Below, one piece after another: positions 53,913 through 62,011 of a DNA stretch of 64,000 nt (within the stretch, counting starts at the first letter, position 1; each line of letters begins with the position of its first letter). The DNA is taken from contig JBMYRH010000001.1 in NCBI GenBank assembly GCA_049602155.1, positions 310,001 through 374,000 of the forward strand. The letters are read 5' to 3'. Made by a program: the position numbers and the translations under genes. Under the pieces are notes generated by a model. That model saw only the letters and a program-made list of their open reading frames with translations. It did no database searches and was not told the origin of the DNA. The DNA comes from JBMYRH01 sp049602155 (GTDB taxonomy: Bacteria > Myxococcota_A > UBA9042 > PHBI01 > JBMYRH01).

Positions 53913-56081
53913 ATGGCTGCAATCGTGCCAGCGTCGGGAGACGAAGCAGGGGTCCTGAGCGGGATTAACCGCAAAGACCTGATCATGCCCTTCGTCTTAG
54001 TCGGCATCCTCGGTCTTATGATCGTGCCGCTGCCGACCCTCGCGGTCGACATGCTCCTGACCATCAACATCACCATGTCGCTGCTCTTGCTCTTGACGGG
54101 CGTGAACGTCAGGCGCCCCCTCGACATCTCAGTGTTCCCGTCACTCCTCCTCGTGACGACCCTCTTCCGACTCGCGCTTAACGTCTCGACAACGCGACTC
54201 ATCCTCCTCAACGGCCAAGACGGAGCGAAGGCCGCTGGTGACATCGTTGAGGTCTTTGGCTCCTTTGTGGTCGGTGGCAGCTATGTCGTCGGCGTCGTCG
54301 TGTTCTTGGTGCTGACCTTGATTAACTTCATCGTCATCACACGCGGTTCCGGTCGTATCGCCGAGGTGTCCGCGCGTTTCACCCTTGATGCATTGCCCGG
54401 TAAGCAGATGAGCATCGACAGCGACCTCGCTGCCGGCTTAATCGACCAGGAAGAGGCCCGCGCCCGACGTACTGAGGTCTCACGCGAGACGGACTTCCAC
54501 GGCGCTATGGACGGTGCCTCGAAGTTCGTGCGCGGTGACGCAATCGCGGGCCTCGTCATCACCGCCATCAACATCATTGGCGGCCTCATCATCGGCGTCG
54601 CTCAGCAAGACATGACGGTCGCTCAGGCCGCTGAGACCTACACGGTGTTGACCATCGGTGACGGGCTCGTCAGCCAAATCCCCGCCCTCCTGATCTCGAC
54701 CGCTTCAGGTATCATCGTCACGCGCACCGCTGACGCAGGAGACCTCGGGTCTCAGGTCGTCAAACAGGTCTTCATGGACCCCAAGGTCCTCATCGCCTCG
54801 GCCTTCATCCTGGTCGCCCTCTCGGCTGTCCCTGGGATGCCATTCTTCATGTTCATCATCCTCGCCGCTGGCCTCGTCTGGGTCGCGCGTAACGTGAAGA
54901 ACTTCAAAGTCGATGACGAGAGCGATAACGATGAGAAAAGCGGACCAAGCGGCGGCCCCCAAGGTGGCCCCGAGGACGGCGAGAGCATCGAGTCCGTCCT
55001 GCCCGTGGAGACGCTTGAGCTCGAGGTCGGCTATGGGCTCCTCCCGCTTGTCGACACCCGGGAGGGTGGTGAGGTCGTCGGCCGCATCGAGCGCCTCCGA
55101 AAGAACTTCGCGAGGGAGATGGGGATCATCCTCCCCCCCGTCCACATCAAGGACAACTTGGAGCTGGCGCCGAGCGAGTACCGACTGCTCATCCACGGTG
55201 TCGAGGCTGCCAAGGGCAGCGTTATGCCTGATCGTCTCTTGGCGATGGATCCAGGGGACGTCCGAGACCCCGTCCCAGGCGTGGAGACCGTAGAGCCAGC
55301 CTTTGGGCTGCCTGCGCTCTGGGTCCGCTCAGGCGACAAGGCCCGGGCTGAGCTCTCTGGCTACACGGTCGTGGAGCCCGCGGCCGTCATCATCACGCAC
55401 CTCAGCGAGATCCTTCAACGTGACTGTGAGCAGCTGCTCGGACGCGAGGAGCTCCAGCAGCTCCTCGACGTGGTCGCTCGACGTCGCCCACGCATCGTCG
55501 ACGAGCTCATCCCGAATGTGCTCACCCATGCTCACGTGCTCGCCGTCATGAGGGCTCTCTTGGCCGAGCGTGTCAGCGTCCGCGACATGCCGAGCATCCT
55601 GGAGGCGCTCGCCGATGCCAGCCGCTACGGTAAGGCGGTCCCCTTCTTGGTCGACCAGGTCAGGGAGCGGATGGGTGGCTCGGTGGTTCAGTCGCTCGTC
55701 GGCCCAGACAGCCAGCTTCATGTCGCGATGCTCGACGCCGCCACCGAGGACGCCCTGCGCCCCTTCGTGGTCCGCAACGAGGCTGAGGTGAACCTCGCAC
55801 CGGACCTCTCCACAGCGCAGAGCTTGCTCGCGCAACTCCAGAGCGCAGTGAGTCGCTTGCATGACCTCGGCTACCCGGCTGTCATCATCGCGCCGACCGA
55901 TCTGCGCTACCCGCTGTGGCGCTTCGCCACGCGCTTCATCAACCAGGTCCACGTACTTGGTCAGAACGAACTCCCGCCGCGCGTCAAAGTGTCGACAGAG
56001 TTCACCGTGTCCACCGCCCGCCGAGCCACCCGACGTGGCCCTGCGACGATGGCCCCAGGCACCCGCCGCGGCGGGAACTAG
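53913..56081 (+). CDS. flhA: Flagellar export protein FlhA
   Basis: FlhA is the large nonameric export ring and proton channel component. The N-terminal membrane half has about eight helices, including LLVTTLFRLALNVSTTRLIL, the FHIPEP-region equivalent and VETDFHGAMDGASKFVRGDAIAG. The C-terminal cytoplasmic domain has VREEMGIILPP-like text (FAREMGIILPPVHIKDNL) and PRIVDELIPNVL. It is 722 residues long, slightly over the usual 690-700. A short Arg/Ala-rich end follows. It is tightly packed behind fliQ. Confidence 0.96.
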   Translation: MAAIVPASGDEAGVLSGINRKDLIMPFVLVGILGLMIVPLPTLAVDMLLTINITMSLLLLLTGVNVRRPLDISVFPSLLLVTTLFRLALNVSTTRLILLNGQDGAKAAGDIVEVFGSFVVGGSYVVGVVVFLVLTLINFIVITRGSGRIAEVSARFTLDALPGKQMSIDSDLAAGLIDQEEARARRTEVSRETDFHGAMDGASKFVRGDAIAGLVITAINIIGGLIIGVAQQDMTVAQAAETYTVLTIGDGLVSQIPALLISTASGIIVTRTADAGDLGSQVVKQVFMDPKVLIASAFILVALSAVPGMPFFMFIILAAGLVWVARNVKNFKVDDESDNDEKSGPSGGPQGGPEDGESIESVLPVETLELEVGYGLLPLVDTREGGEVVGRIERLRKNFAREMGIILPPVHIKDNLELAPSEYRLLIHGVEAAKGSVMPDRLLAMDPGDVRDPVPGVETVEPAFGLPALWVRSGDKARAELSGYTVVEPAAVIITHLSEILQRDCEQLLGREELQQLLDVVARRRPRIVDELIPNVLTHAHVLAVMRALLAERVSVRDMPSILEALADASRYGKAVPFLVDQVRERMGGSVVQSLVGPDSQLHVAMLDAATEDALRPFVVRNEAEVNLAPDLSTAQSLLAQLQSAVSRLHDLGYPAVIIAPTDLRYPLWRFATRFINQVHVLGQNELPPRVKVSTEFTVSTARRATRRGPATMAPGTRRGGN

Positions 56082-56102
56082 GGCAGGAGGCGTACCTAAA
56101 CG

Positions 56103-57344
56103 ATGATCATTCGCACCTTCGAATCAGACACCCTCCGTGGCGCCATGCGCCTCGTGCAGGAGGCGCTCGGCGACGACGCCATCATCCTGCGGACACGGCG
56201 TATCGACGGTCCACGACCGGACGCTGCGGCGCGGTGGGAGGTCACCGTACGGGCCTTGTCGGTCAAAGACTTCGATCTCGACGACGGTGACACGCTCTTG
56301 GACACGCCAGCTCTACCAGCTGACGACGAGTGCAAGACGGTCGTATCGCTGCCTAAGCCCAGCCTGCGCGATGTCTCGCACCGCCCCTCTGAGCTTGAGC
56401 TCGTAAGGCGCGATCTCAATGATCTGCGCGAACATGCGTCCAGCTGGAATGGCTTGGAGCATCGCCTGGACAAAGCGCTCGAGACCCTCCACACCGAAGT
56501 GGTGCAGCTGGGTCGCCACCTGCAAACCGCGACCGGCGACGGACGCAACAGAGACCCCTTGATGCGCAGCTTGGTGACCGCAGGGGTCGAGCCGAGCATC
56601 GCCACTGCGATCGTTCAGCGCGCCCGCGCTCGGGTCGCACCGGACGAAGGGCTCGCTGTCGCGAAAGCCCCTGATCTCCTCTCCGAGCTCATCCACGCGC
56701 TGCCTACATCCCCGCCACTGTGGGCCCCCGCGATGCCGGGACGACATGGCAGCTCACCGATGGCGCTGCATGCCCTGCTCGGCCCCACCGGGGCAGGAAA
56801 AACACGAACGCTTGTGAAACTAGCCACATCCGCAGCGTTCGGTCACGATAGACGCGTGGCAATCGTCACGATCGATGTGCACCGGATTGGTGGCGTCGAA
56901 ACCCTTCGAGCCTTCTCAGGAATTCTCGGGATCCCCATGCGAAAAGCAGCCAATCGACGGGAGCTCATCGGCACCCTGCGCGACTTGGGACAATGCGACG
57001 TCGTCTTGATCGACACACCGGGATGCAGTCACTGGGATGATGGCACCTTGGCGAGGACGGCAGACACGCTGAATGTCCCGGGCATGGAGCGTCACCTCGT
57101 GATCCCGGCCACGATGCGCGCCGAAGAGGTCGCGCTCGTGTCCAGGCGCTTCGGTGCCGTAGGCTTGTCGTCCATCATCGTGACGAAGCTCGATGAGGCA
57201 CGGGGACCTGGGGCGTTACTCTCAGCAACCTGGGGGAGCGGGGCCAAACTGTCACACATCTGTGATGGACAAGATGTCCCCGAAGGATGCCATGCTGCCG
57301 AGGCTAAGCAGTGGGTCACACAGATCATGACGGACGCCGCGTGA
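56103..57344 (+). CDS. flhF: Flagellar placement GTPase FlhF
   Basis: FlhF is an SRP-family GTPase that sets flagellar site and number. The N-terminus has FESDTLRGAMRLVQEALGDDAIIL. A variable B domain contains a helical stretch (about residues 95-150). The G domain carries G1 GPTGAGKTRTLVKLA, a TIDVHRIGGVETLRAFSGILG block, G3 DTPG and G4 TKLDEARG. The 413 residues fit. G1 has Arg-Thr where GKTTT is common. flhG follows. Confidence 0.93.
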   Translation: MIIRTFESDTLRGAMRLVQEALGDDAIILRTRRIDGPRPDAAARWEVTVRALSVKDFDLDDGDTLLDTPALPADDECKTVVSLPKPSLRDVSHRPSELELVRRDLNDLREHASSWNGLEHRLDKALETLHTEVVQLGRHLQTATGDGRNRDPLMRSLVTAGVEPSIATAIVQRARARVAPDEGLAVAKAPDLLSELIHALPTSPPLWAPAMPGRHGSSPMALHALLGPTGAGKTRTLVKLATSAAFGHDRRVAIVTIDVHRIGGVETLRAFSGILGIPMRKAANRRELIGTLRDLGQCDVVLIDTPGCSHWDDGTLARTADTLNVPGMERHLVIPATMRAEEVALVSRRFGAVGLSSIIVTKLDEARGPGALLSATWGSGAKLSHICDGQDVPEGCHAAEAKQWVTQIMTDAA

Positions 57345-57405
57345 CGCGCGTTCAACAGTCAGTACAATCACGCCAATGGCACACAGCCGCGGCAAGAGGA
57401 CGTTC

Positions 57406-58266
57406 ATGAGCGACACACCGACATCATCGAGACGACCCCTCCGGGTGATCGCGATCACGTCGGGGAAGGGCGGCGTCGGCAAGACCAACCTGACCGTCAA
57501 CCTTGGCATTCAGTTCGCGAGTCAGGGCCGTAAAGTCCTGATCATCGACGGTGATATCGGTCTGGCCAACGTAGATATTCTGCTCGACGAGACGCCAACC
57601 CATACGCTCCAAGACGTCTTGAGCGGCGAGCACTCTGTCCAAGACGTCTTGGTCCGCTCGAACCTAGGGGTCTCATGTCTGCCCGGGACCTCGGGCGTCT
57701 CCGAGCTCTCTCAGCTCTCTCAAGAGGAGCGCCGCCGACTGCTCGACGCCATGGGAGAGCTCGATGACTTTGACACGGTCCTGATCGACACGCCGGCTGG
57801 CATCGGGTCGAACGCCCAGTTCTTCGCTGGAGCGGCTCAAGAGGTCTTCGTTGTCGCGACACCGGAGCCCACGGCTCTCGCAGATGCGTACGCGATGATC
57901 AAGGTACTCTCTCGGCGCCAAGGGATCGACCGAATCGGTCTGCTCCTCAATCAGACACGGGATGAAGAGGCCTTCGGGATCTTCGAGCGCCTGAGCAACC
58001 TCACTGCGAGGTTCCTCTCCGTCGTACTTGAGCTGGTCGGCTCGGTCCCTCCCGATCCGCACATCCCCGAGTCGGTGAAGCGCCAACAGCCAATTCTTGT
58101 CGCCTACCCCACAGCCCCCGCTGCGCAGGCTATCAAGACCCTCGCAGATGACATCCTGATGCGCACTCCCCCCCCCAATCCTTCTGGCCGTTTGCAGTTC
58201 TTCTGGCGACGTCTTCTTGACGAATCTGGACCCGGAGGGGTTGCACAGGTCTCAAGTCAGGTATGA
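57406..58266 (+). CDS. flhG: Flagellar number regulator FlhG (MinD/ParA family)
   Basis: FlhG is a MinD-like ATPase that limits flagellar number and stimulates FlhF. The deviant Walker A is SGKGGVGKTN (residues 19-28), followed by VLIIDGDIGLANVDILLD and VLIDTPAGIGSNAQFF. The ATG at 57406 has AGAGGA at 57395-57400; the earlier ATG at 57376 has no ribosome site. The first 18 residues do not contain the DQAxxLR motif that stimulates FlhF in characterised homologues. The membrane-targeting C-terminal helix is present as a RLQFFWRRLLDE stretch. It is 286 residues long. Confidence 0.92.
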   Translation: MSDTPTSSRRPLRVIAITSGKGGVGKTNLTVNLGIQFASQGRKVLIIDGDIGLANVDILLDETPTHTLQDVLSGEHSVQDVLVRSNLGVSCLPGTSGVSELSQLSQEERRRLLDAMGELDDFDTVLIDTPAGIGSNAQFFAGAAQEVFVVATPEPTALADAYAMIKVLSRRQGIDRIGLLLNQTRDEEAFGIFERLSNLTARFLSVVLELVGSVPPDPHIPESVKRQQPILVAYPTAPAAQAIKTLADDILMRTPPPNPSGRLQFFWRRLLDESGPGGVAQVSSQV

Positions 58267-58267
58267 T

Positions 58268-59047
58268 ATGCCAGCAATGACGACGAAGAGGGAACAAGTA
58301 CGGCGCAAACTCAAGAATGCTTACGCCCAAAACGGCAAAGGCAAGAGTAAGCCCCGTCAGGACCGCGCCAGTCAGAAAGAACTGGAGCAGGTTATCCGAG
58401 ATCACTCTGATCTCGTGAACCGAATTGCGCGCCGCTGTGCGCGCAGCCTCGGTGGCGCGATCGACGTGGATGACCTGACATCCGTCGGCATCATGGGCCT
58501 CATTCAAGCCTACGATAAGTACGAGCCGATGGAGGGTAAGTCCTTCCGCTCCTATGCTGAATTTCGCGTTCGCGGTGCAATCCTTGACGAGATGCGTCGC
58601 ATCGATCCGATGTCTCAACCCATGCGGCGTAAAGTCCGAAAGTTCGAGAACTCGGTGAACATGCTCGCCCACTCCTTGGGGCGGTTGCCAAACGAGGACG
58701 AGTTGGCCGAGCACCTTGGGGTGCCCCTCGAAGAGGTCCACGACATGCGTCGTGACCTCCAGCAGGTGCGCTTCATCTACTCCGATGATCGAGACATGGA
58801 CAACCTCCACGATCGCATCGTGAAGTCCAAGCTAGACCGACAATCGCTGCGCGTCGTCTTGGTCAACGCACTCACGCTCTTAGAGGAGCGGGATCAGCAG
58901 ATCATCGCGCTCTACTACTTCCATGACCTGCGGCTCCGAGAGATCGGTGAGGTCCTCGACCTGACCGAGGCACGCGTGTGCCAACTCCACAAGCGAGCCG
59001 TCGACCGCCTCCGAGTAGTCCTCGACGAGGCTGAAACAGAAGCGTAG
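58268..59047 (+). CDS. fliA: Flagellar sigma factor FliA (sigma-28)
   Basis: A 259-residue group 3 sigma factor. Region 2 reads HSDLVNRIARRCAR, IDVDDLTSVGIMGLIQAYDKYEP and SFRSYAEFRVRGAILDEMRRID. Region 3 is present, and region 4 ends LREIGEVLDLTEARVCQLHKRAV. These match FliA/WhiG proteins that read late flagellar promoters. The ATG at 58268 lies one base after the flhG stop; an ATG at 58277 is also possible. Anti-sigma FlgM is not seen in the window. Confidence 0.92.
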   Translation: MPAMTTKREQVRRKLKNAYAQNGKGKSKPRQDRASQKELEQVIRDHSDLVNRIARRCARSLGGAIDVDDLTSVGIMGLIQAYDKYEPMEGKSFRSYAEFRVRGAILDEMRRIDPMSQPMRRKVRKFENSVNMLAHSLGRLPNEDELAEHLGVPLEEVHDMRRDLQQVRFIYSDDRDMDNLHDRIVKSKLDRQSLRVVLVNALTLLEERDQQIIALYYFHDLRLREIGEVLDLTEARVCQLHKRAVDRLRVVLDEAETEA

Positions 59048-59067
59048 CCGTGCGCACCGCGACCCAT

Positions 59068-59090
59068 GTCACCGGAGAAGCCCCGGTGAC
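59068..59090 (+). promoter_or_regulatory. Hairpin enclosing the ribosome site of the endopeptidase gene
   Basis: GTCACCGG at 59068-59075 pairs perfectly with CCGGTGAC at 59083-59090, leaving a 7-base loop. The ribosome site GGAGAAG (59074-59080) straddles the left arm and loop, and the preferred GTG start (59086) is inside the right arm. In RNA this could block translation initiation. Confidence 0.6.
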
Positions 59091-59874
59091 AAAGTCACGA
59101 CTGCGCCCAATCAAGGTCTTGCTCCTCCTCGGCGCTCTTGCACTGCTCGGCCCGTTTATGACCTACGAGGCGGTCGCGAGTTCACGGTCGGTCGGTTCAG
59201 CCCATAAGGGACAGCTGATCAACGGATTCGAGCTGCCCTTAGACGGACAACATCACGCCTTCTTTGGCCCTGTCGAAGAGCGGAAATCAAACTTCGCTAC
59301 CCTTGAACTCGCGGCGTTGATCGGGCGCGCGGCCCGCGTCGTCGCAGCGGCTCTCCCAGGGGGGCAGCCTCTGATTCTGGGTGACTGCAGCGTCGCCGGC
59401 GGCGGCGATATTAAGAGGCATGTGTCGCATCGCTCCGGTCGAGACGTCGATATGCTCTTCTTCCGAGTGGACCGAGGCGGCGCCTCGGTCTTGGCCGATG
59501 GGTTCCTGCGCTTTGACGGACGCGGACATTGTCGCTCGCGCAAGCCATGCAATACCCGCATCGATGTGCCGCGCACGTGGTGGCTCTTGAGGACCCTGCT
59601 CGCCAGCCAAGAGCCAGCGGTTCAGTACGTCTTCGTCTCTCGACCGATACGCCGCCTCCTCCTCGCCTACGCGCAATCACGAGGAGAGCACCCCGAGCTC
59701 ATCCGGCGCGCGAAGAAGATCATGCGACAGCCTCGCAGCGCAGCGAAGCATGACGATCACATCCACTTGCGTACCTACTGCACGCCAGAGGACCAAGAGT
59801 CCGGGTGCGTGGATCATGGCCCGCGTTGGCCATGGGTCTCAAAAGACGGCCTCGCGAGCCCTCTAGGCCGTTAA
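59086..59874 (+). CDS. mepA: Penicillin-insensitive murein endopeptidase (MepA-type)
   Basis: A 262-residue exported LAS-type metallopeptidase. The signal peptide is VLLLLGALALLGPFM. The zinc motif is HVSHRSGRDVDM (HxxGxxxD) and the second is KHDDHIHLR, as in MepA, which cuts D-Ala-mDAP cross-links. I prefer the GTG at 59086 with GGAGAAG just upstream, over a GTG at 59050. It follows fliA directly, so it is probably made with the flagellar genes and may open the wall for the rod. This role is an inference. It converges with the next gene, leaving seven bases. Confidence 0.85.
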   Translation: MTKSRLRPIKVLLLLGALALLGPFMTYEAVASSRSVGSAHKGQLINGFELPLDGQHHAFFGPVEERKSNFATLELAALIGRAARVVAAALPGGQPLILGDCSVAGGGDIKRHVSHRSGRDVDMLFFRVDRGGASVLADGFLRFDGRGHCRSRKPCNTRIDVPRTWWLLRTLLASQEPAVQYVFVSRPIRRLLLAYAQSRGEHPELIRRAKKIMRQPRSAAKHDDHIHLRTYCTPEDQESGCVDHGPRWPWVSKDGLASPLGR

Positions 59875-59881
59875 GGAACTC

Positions 59882-60319
59882 TCAGCTCTCACGACCGTGT
59901 CGCGCAGAAGTCTGGTCATCACTAGCCTTCTGCTCACGCCCCAATGCATCACGTCGATCGACATCTCTACAGTGCTCGTAGAGCTTCTGCTTGTAGTGCC
60001 GCTCGGCGACGGTATCGCGATGCATACCCTCGCTCTGGTCAAGCTCTTCTTGAAGCTCCTCAAGCTCTGCCTGTACCTCTTCGCGTTGCCGGCGGTGTAC
60101 GGCGCGCCCCATCTGCAAGAGCTGTAGCGACGCCCCATCAAGCCCATCGTCTTTGTTCCGAAGGGCGAGCTCATGACTGCGCTGCTCTGCGGTGATGGCC
60201 TCCAGGTCATCCTGGGTGTCTTGGACTGCCCGGGCCTTCAGCGACACCTCGAGGCGCGCACGCCTCTCGTTGATGTCAGCGAGCTTCTGAAGCTTCTTTG
60301 GAATGTGGCGCTTCCCCAT
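59882..60319 (-). CDS. FliJ-like coiled-coil protein 1
   Basis: A 145-residue, highly charged, almost wholly helical protein. The size and heptad pattern match FliJ, the export-apparatus chaperone that contacts FlhA and FliI. It shares INERRA..EV and a LLQM block with the 155-residue protein at 61368-61835, so the two look like paralogues. It is on the opposite strand to the flagellar genes. FliJ is poorly conserved, so the family name is tentative. Confidence 0.6.
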   Translation of the reverse strand: MGKRHIPKKLQKLADINERRARLEVSLKARAVQDTQDDLEAITAEQRSHELALRNKDDGLDGASLQLLQMGRAVHRRQREEVQAELEELQEELDQSEGMHRDTVAERHYKQKLYEHCRDVDRRDALGREQKASDDQTSARHGRES

Positions 60320-60461
60320 GCGAAGAGCTTAGCCGCACTTCCCCGGAACGGCCAGGACAGGACACGGCAAAGGGCCGCTGCTGGGCAGAACCTGCCGGCA
60401 ACGCGTGCCGACCCAGCGCCCTCAACCACGTGATTACAGGCACTTACGGTCGCCTCATTTT

Positions 60462-60477
60462 CGGCACGGACCTTGCT
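60462..60477 (+). promoter_or_regulatory. Sigma-54 promoter of flgH
   Basis: CGGCACGGACCTTGCT has GG (60463-60464) and GC (60475-60476) ten bases apart and matches TGGCACG-N4-TTGCT apart from the first base. It ends 29 bases before the flgH start codon. Two CGGCAA motifs (60365 and 60396, 31 bp apart) lie 65 to 100 bp upstream. Confidence 0.85.
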
Positions 60478-60506
60478 CAAGAGAGGGGCGACGGAGGAAC
60501 TCCACC

Positions 60507-61202
60507 ATGCACCAGACAATCCGATTCATAGTCTTGGCCCTCGCGGCGAGCCAGCTCTTGGCGTGCGGCGTGACCCATATCGGCGAATACGTACCGAAGC
60601 GACGCGCCTATGAGAGCCCCGTGAATCTTCAGGACCGTAGCGAAGCGACGCTTAACGGCTCGCTCTTCAACACCTCGCATGCCGGGACTTACCTCTTTAG
60701 CGACCACCGCGCGATGCGCGTGGGCGACATCGTGACGGTGCGCATCGACGAGCGAGCGAACGCCAAGCGGGGGGCAACCACTGAGCTTGGCCGCGACTCC
60801 AACACGACGATGGACATGGACATCCTCTTCGGGCTCATCAAAGCCGCGCAAGGGGCCACCGGGGGTAACATGCTCGACGCGAGCACCGGGACGGACTTCA
60901 AAGGCACCGGACAGACCACGCGCAGTGATCGACTCGAGGCCACGGTCCCAGCGGTCGTCATGAAGGTCTTGCCGAACGGCAACCTCTTCATCGAGGGTCA
61001 CCGCGTCGTGCTCGTGAATGCCGAAGAGCATCACTTCTATCTGAGTGGTGTTGTCCGACCAGTCGACATCGAGACCGACAACAGCGTGACCTCGGCCCTC
61101 ATCGCCGACGCAGAGATCGAGTTCACGGGTCGCGGCGCCATCAGCGAGAAGCAAGAGGCGCCTTGGCTTCAACGAGGGCTCGACTTCGTGAGGCCCTTCT
61201 AG
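60507..61202 (+). CDS. flgH: Flagellar L-ring protein FlgH
   Basis: FlgH forms the outer-membrane L ring around the rod. A lipoprotein signal peptide ends LLAC. FSDHRAMRVGDIVTVRIDE, ELEATVPAVVMKVLPNGNL-type text (LEATVPAVVMKVLPNGNLFI) and VSGVVRP-type LSGVVRPVDIETDNSV are family signatures. The ATG at 60507 has GGAGG at 60493-60497. An L ring confirms an outer membrane. It is 231 residues long and appears to be alone between its own sigma-54 promoter and a terminator. Confidence 0.94.
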   Translation: MHQTIRFIVLALAASQLLACGVTHIGEYVPKRRAYESPVNLQDRSEATLNGSLFNTSHAGTYLFSDHRAMRVGDIVTVRIDERANAKRGATTELGRDSNTTMDMDILFGLIKAAQGATGGNMLDASTGTDFKGTGQTTRSDRLEATVPAVVMKVLPNGNLFIEGHRVVLVNAEEHHFYLSGVVRPVDIETDNSVTSALIADAEIEFTGRGAISEKQEAPWLQRGLDFVRPF

Positions 61203-61257
61203 CCCACGACGCCCTCCACCAAACACGGTCCCGACGAGTACACGGCTCCCGGGACCC

Positions 61258-61310
61258 CCGACCCCGACCGGCCAAAGGTAGCCCTACCCACGGTTCGGGG
61301 TCGGCTTTTT
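61258..61310 (+). terminator. Intrinsic terminator after flgH
   Basis: CCGACCCCG (61258-61266) pairs with CGGGGTCGG (61296-61304), a 9-bp GC-rich stem with a 29-base loop, directly followed by CTTTTT (61305-61310). The loop is long, and it contains a weak GGTA/TACC hairpin. Confidence 0.75.
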
Positions 61311-61367
61311 CCTACCACCGCCCTACCCGGCCCTTTCCGGCCTCGACCGGAACTTCAACGAGTCAGC

Positions 61368-61835
61368 ATGCAATCGTCTCCACAAGCTAAACGGACGACG
61401 GAGACCATGGCGCGGATCGCCCTCATCAACGAGAGGCGAGCCCTCGCCGAGGTCACCCGCGTTCAGCGGACGCTCGACGCACAGTGGGCGTTGCGTGAAC
61501 AGCTCCAGGAAGACCAACGGCGTGACGAAGAGTCCATGCTGGACTCGGGCGCGCCGCTGAGCGCCGGCTTACTTCAAATGTTGGTGGGCTCACGCCAGGC
61601 CCACGCCCGTAAACTGGGCGATCTCGACAACGCTATGGGCGACACAGCCATCGCGCTGTCCCACCGTCGCAACGCGCATCACATCGCGAGACACCGGCAA
61701 CGCTCAGCGAGCAAAGTCGCAGACCAGGTGCTATCGAACCGACGACGCGAGCTCCAAAGTGCGCAGCAAAAGGTCGACGACGACCTCAGCACGACGCGCT
61801 TTCGGTTCCGACCTCAGTTGCTAGGCAACCACTAG
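61368..61835 (+). CDS. FliJ-like coiled-coil protein 2
   Basis: A 155-residue, Arg/Gln/Ala-rich helical protein resembling FliJ in size and charge. It aligns with the minus-strand protein at 59882-60319: IALINERRALAEVTRVQRTL against LADINERRARLEVSLKARAV, then a LLQM block about 50 residues on. The ATG at 61368 is used; an ATG at 61407 with a GGAG close upstream would trim 13 residues. It starts after the flgH terminator, so it needs its own promoter, which I cannot see. The 3' end overlaps repeats feeding the next promoter. Confidence 0.6.
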   Translation: MQSSPQAKRTTETMARIALINERRALAEVTRVQRTLDAQWALREQLQEDQRRDEESMLDSGAPLSAGLLQMLVGSRQAHARKLGDLDNAMGDTAIALSHRRNAHHIARHRQRSASKVADQVLSNRRRELQSAQQKVDDDLSTTRFRFRPQLLGNH

Positions 61836-61873
61836 GCAACAGTCGGCAAAGTACCCGGCAAGGTACCCGGCAA
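61824..61873. repeat. Five helically phased GGCAA motifs
   Basis: GGCAA starts at 61824, 61835, 61845, 61857 and 61869, spaced 11, 10, 12 and 12 bp. The last three lie in a 12-bp tandem repeat (CGGCAAAGTACC, CGGCAAGGTACC, CGGCAAGGTGTA, 61844-61879). The array ends about 60 bp before the flgF sigma-54 promoter, an enhancer position. Confidence 0.8.
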
Positions 61874-61934
61874 GGTGTACCTACCTCGCGCCAGGCATGA
61901 CCGTAAACCCCTGTTATCAAAAGGCATGCGGTTT

Positions 61935-61950
61935 TGGCACGGCGTTTGCT
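61935..61950 (+). promoter_or_regulatory. Sigma-54 promoter of the flgFGA operon
   Basis: TGGCACGGCGTTTGCT matches TGGCACG-N4-TTGCT exactly with GG and GC ten bases apart. It ends 61 bases before the flgF start. Confidence 0.92.
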
Positions 61951-62011
61951 TTGTATATCGGGAGAGAACGCGGACCGTTCATTCGGCCGCAGAAACCACC
62001 CAGGACACACC

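Noticed and set aside
60396..60413. Sigma-54-like CGGCACG...TTGCC on the minus strand ahead of the FliJ-like gene
   Set aside because: GG and GC are eight bases apart rather than ten, so the spacing is wrong.
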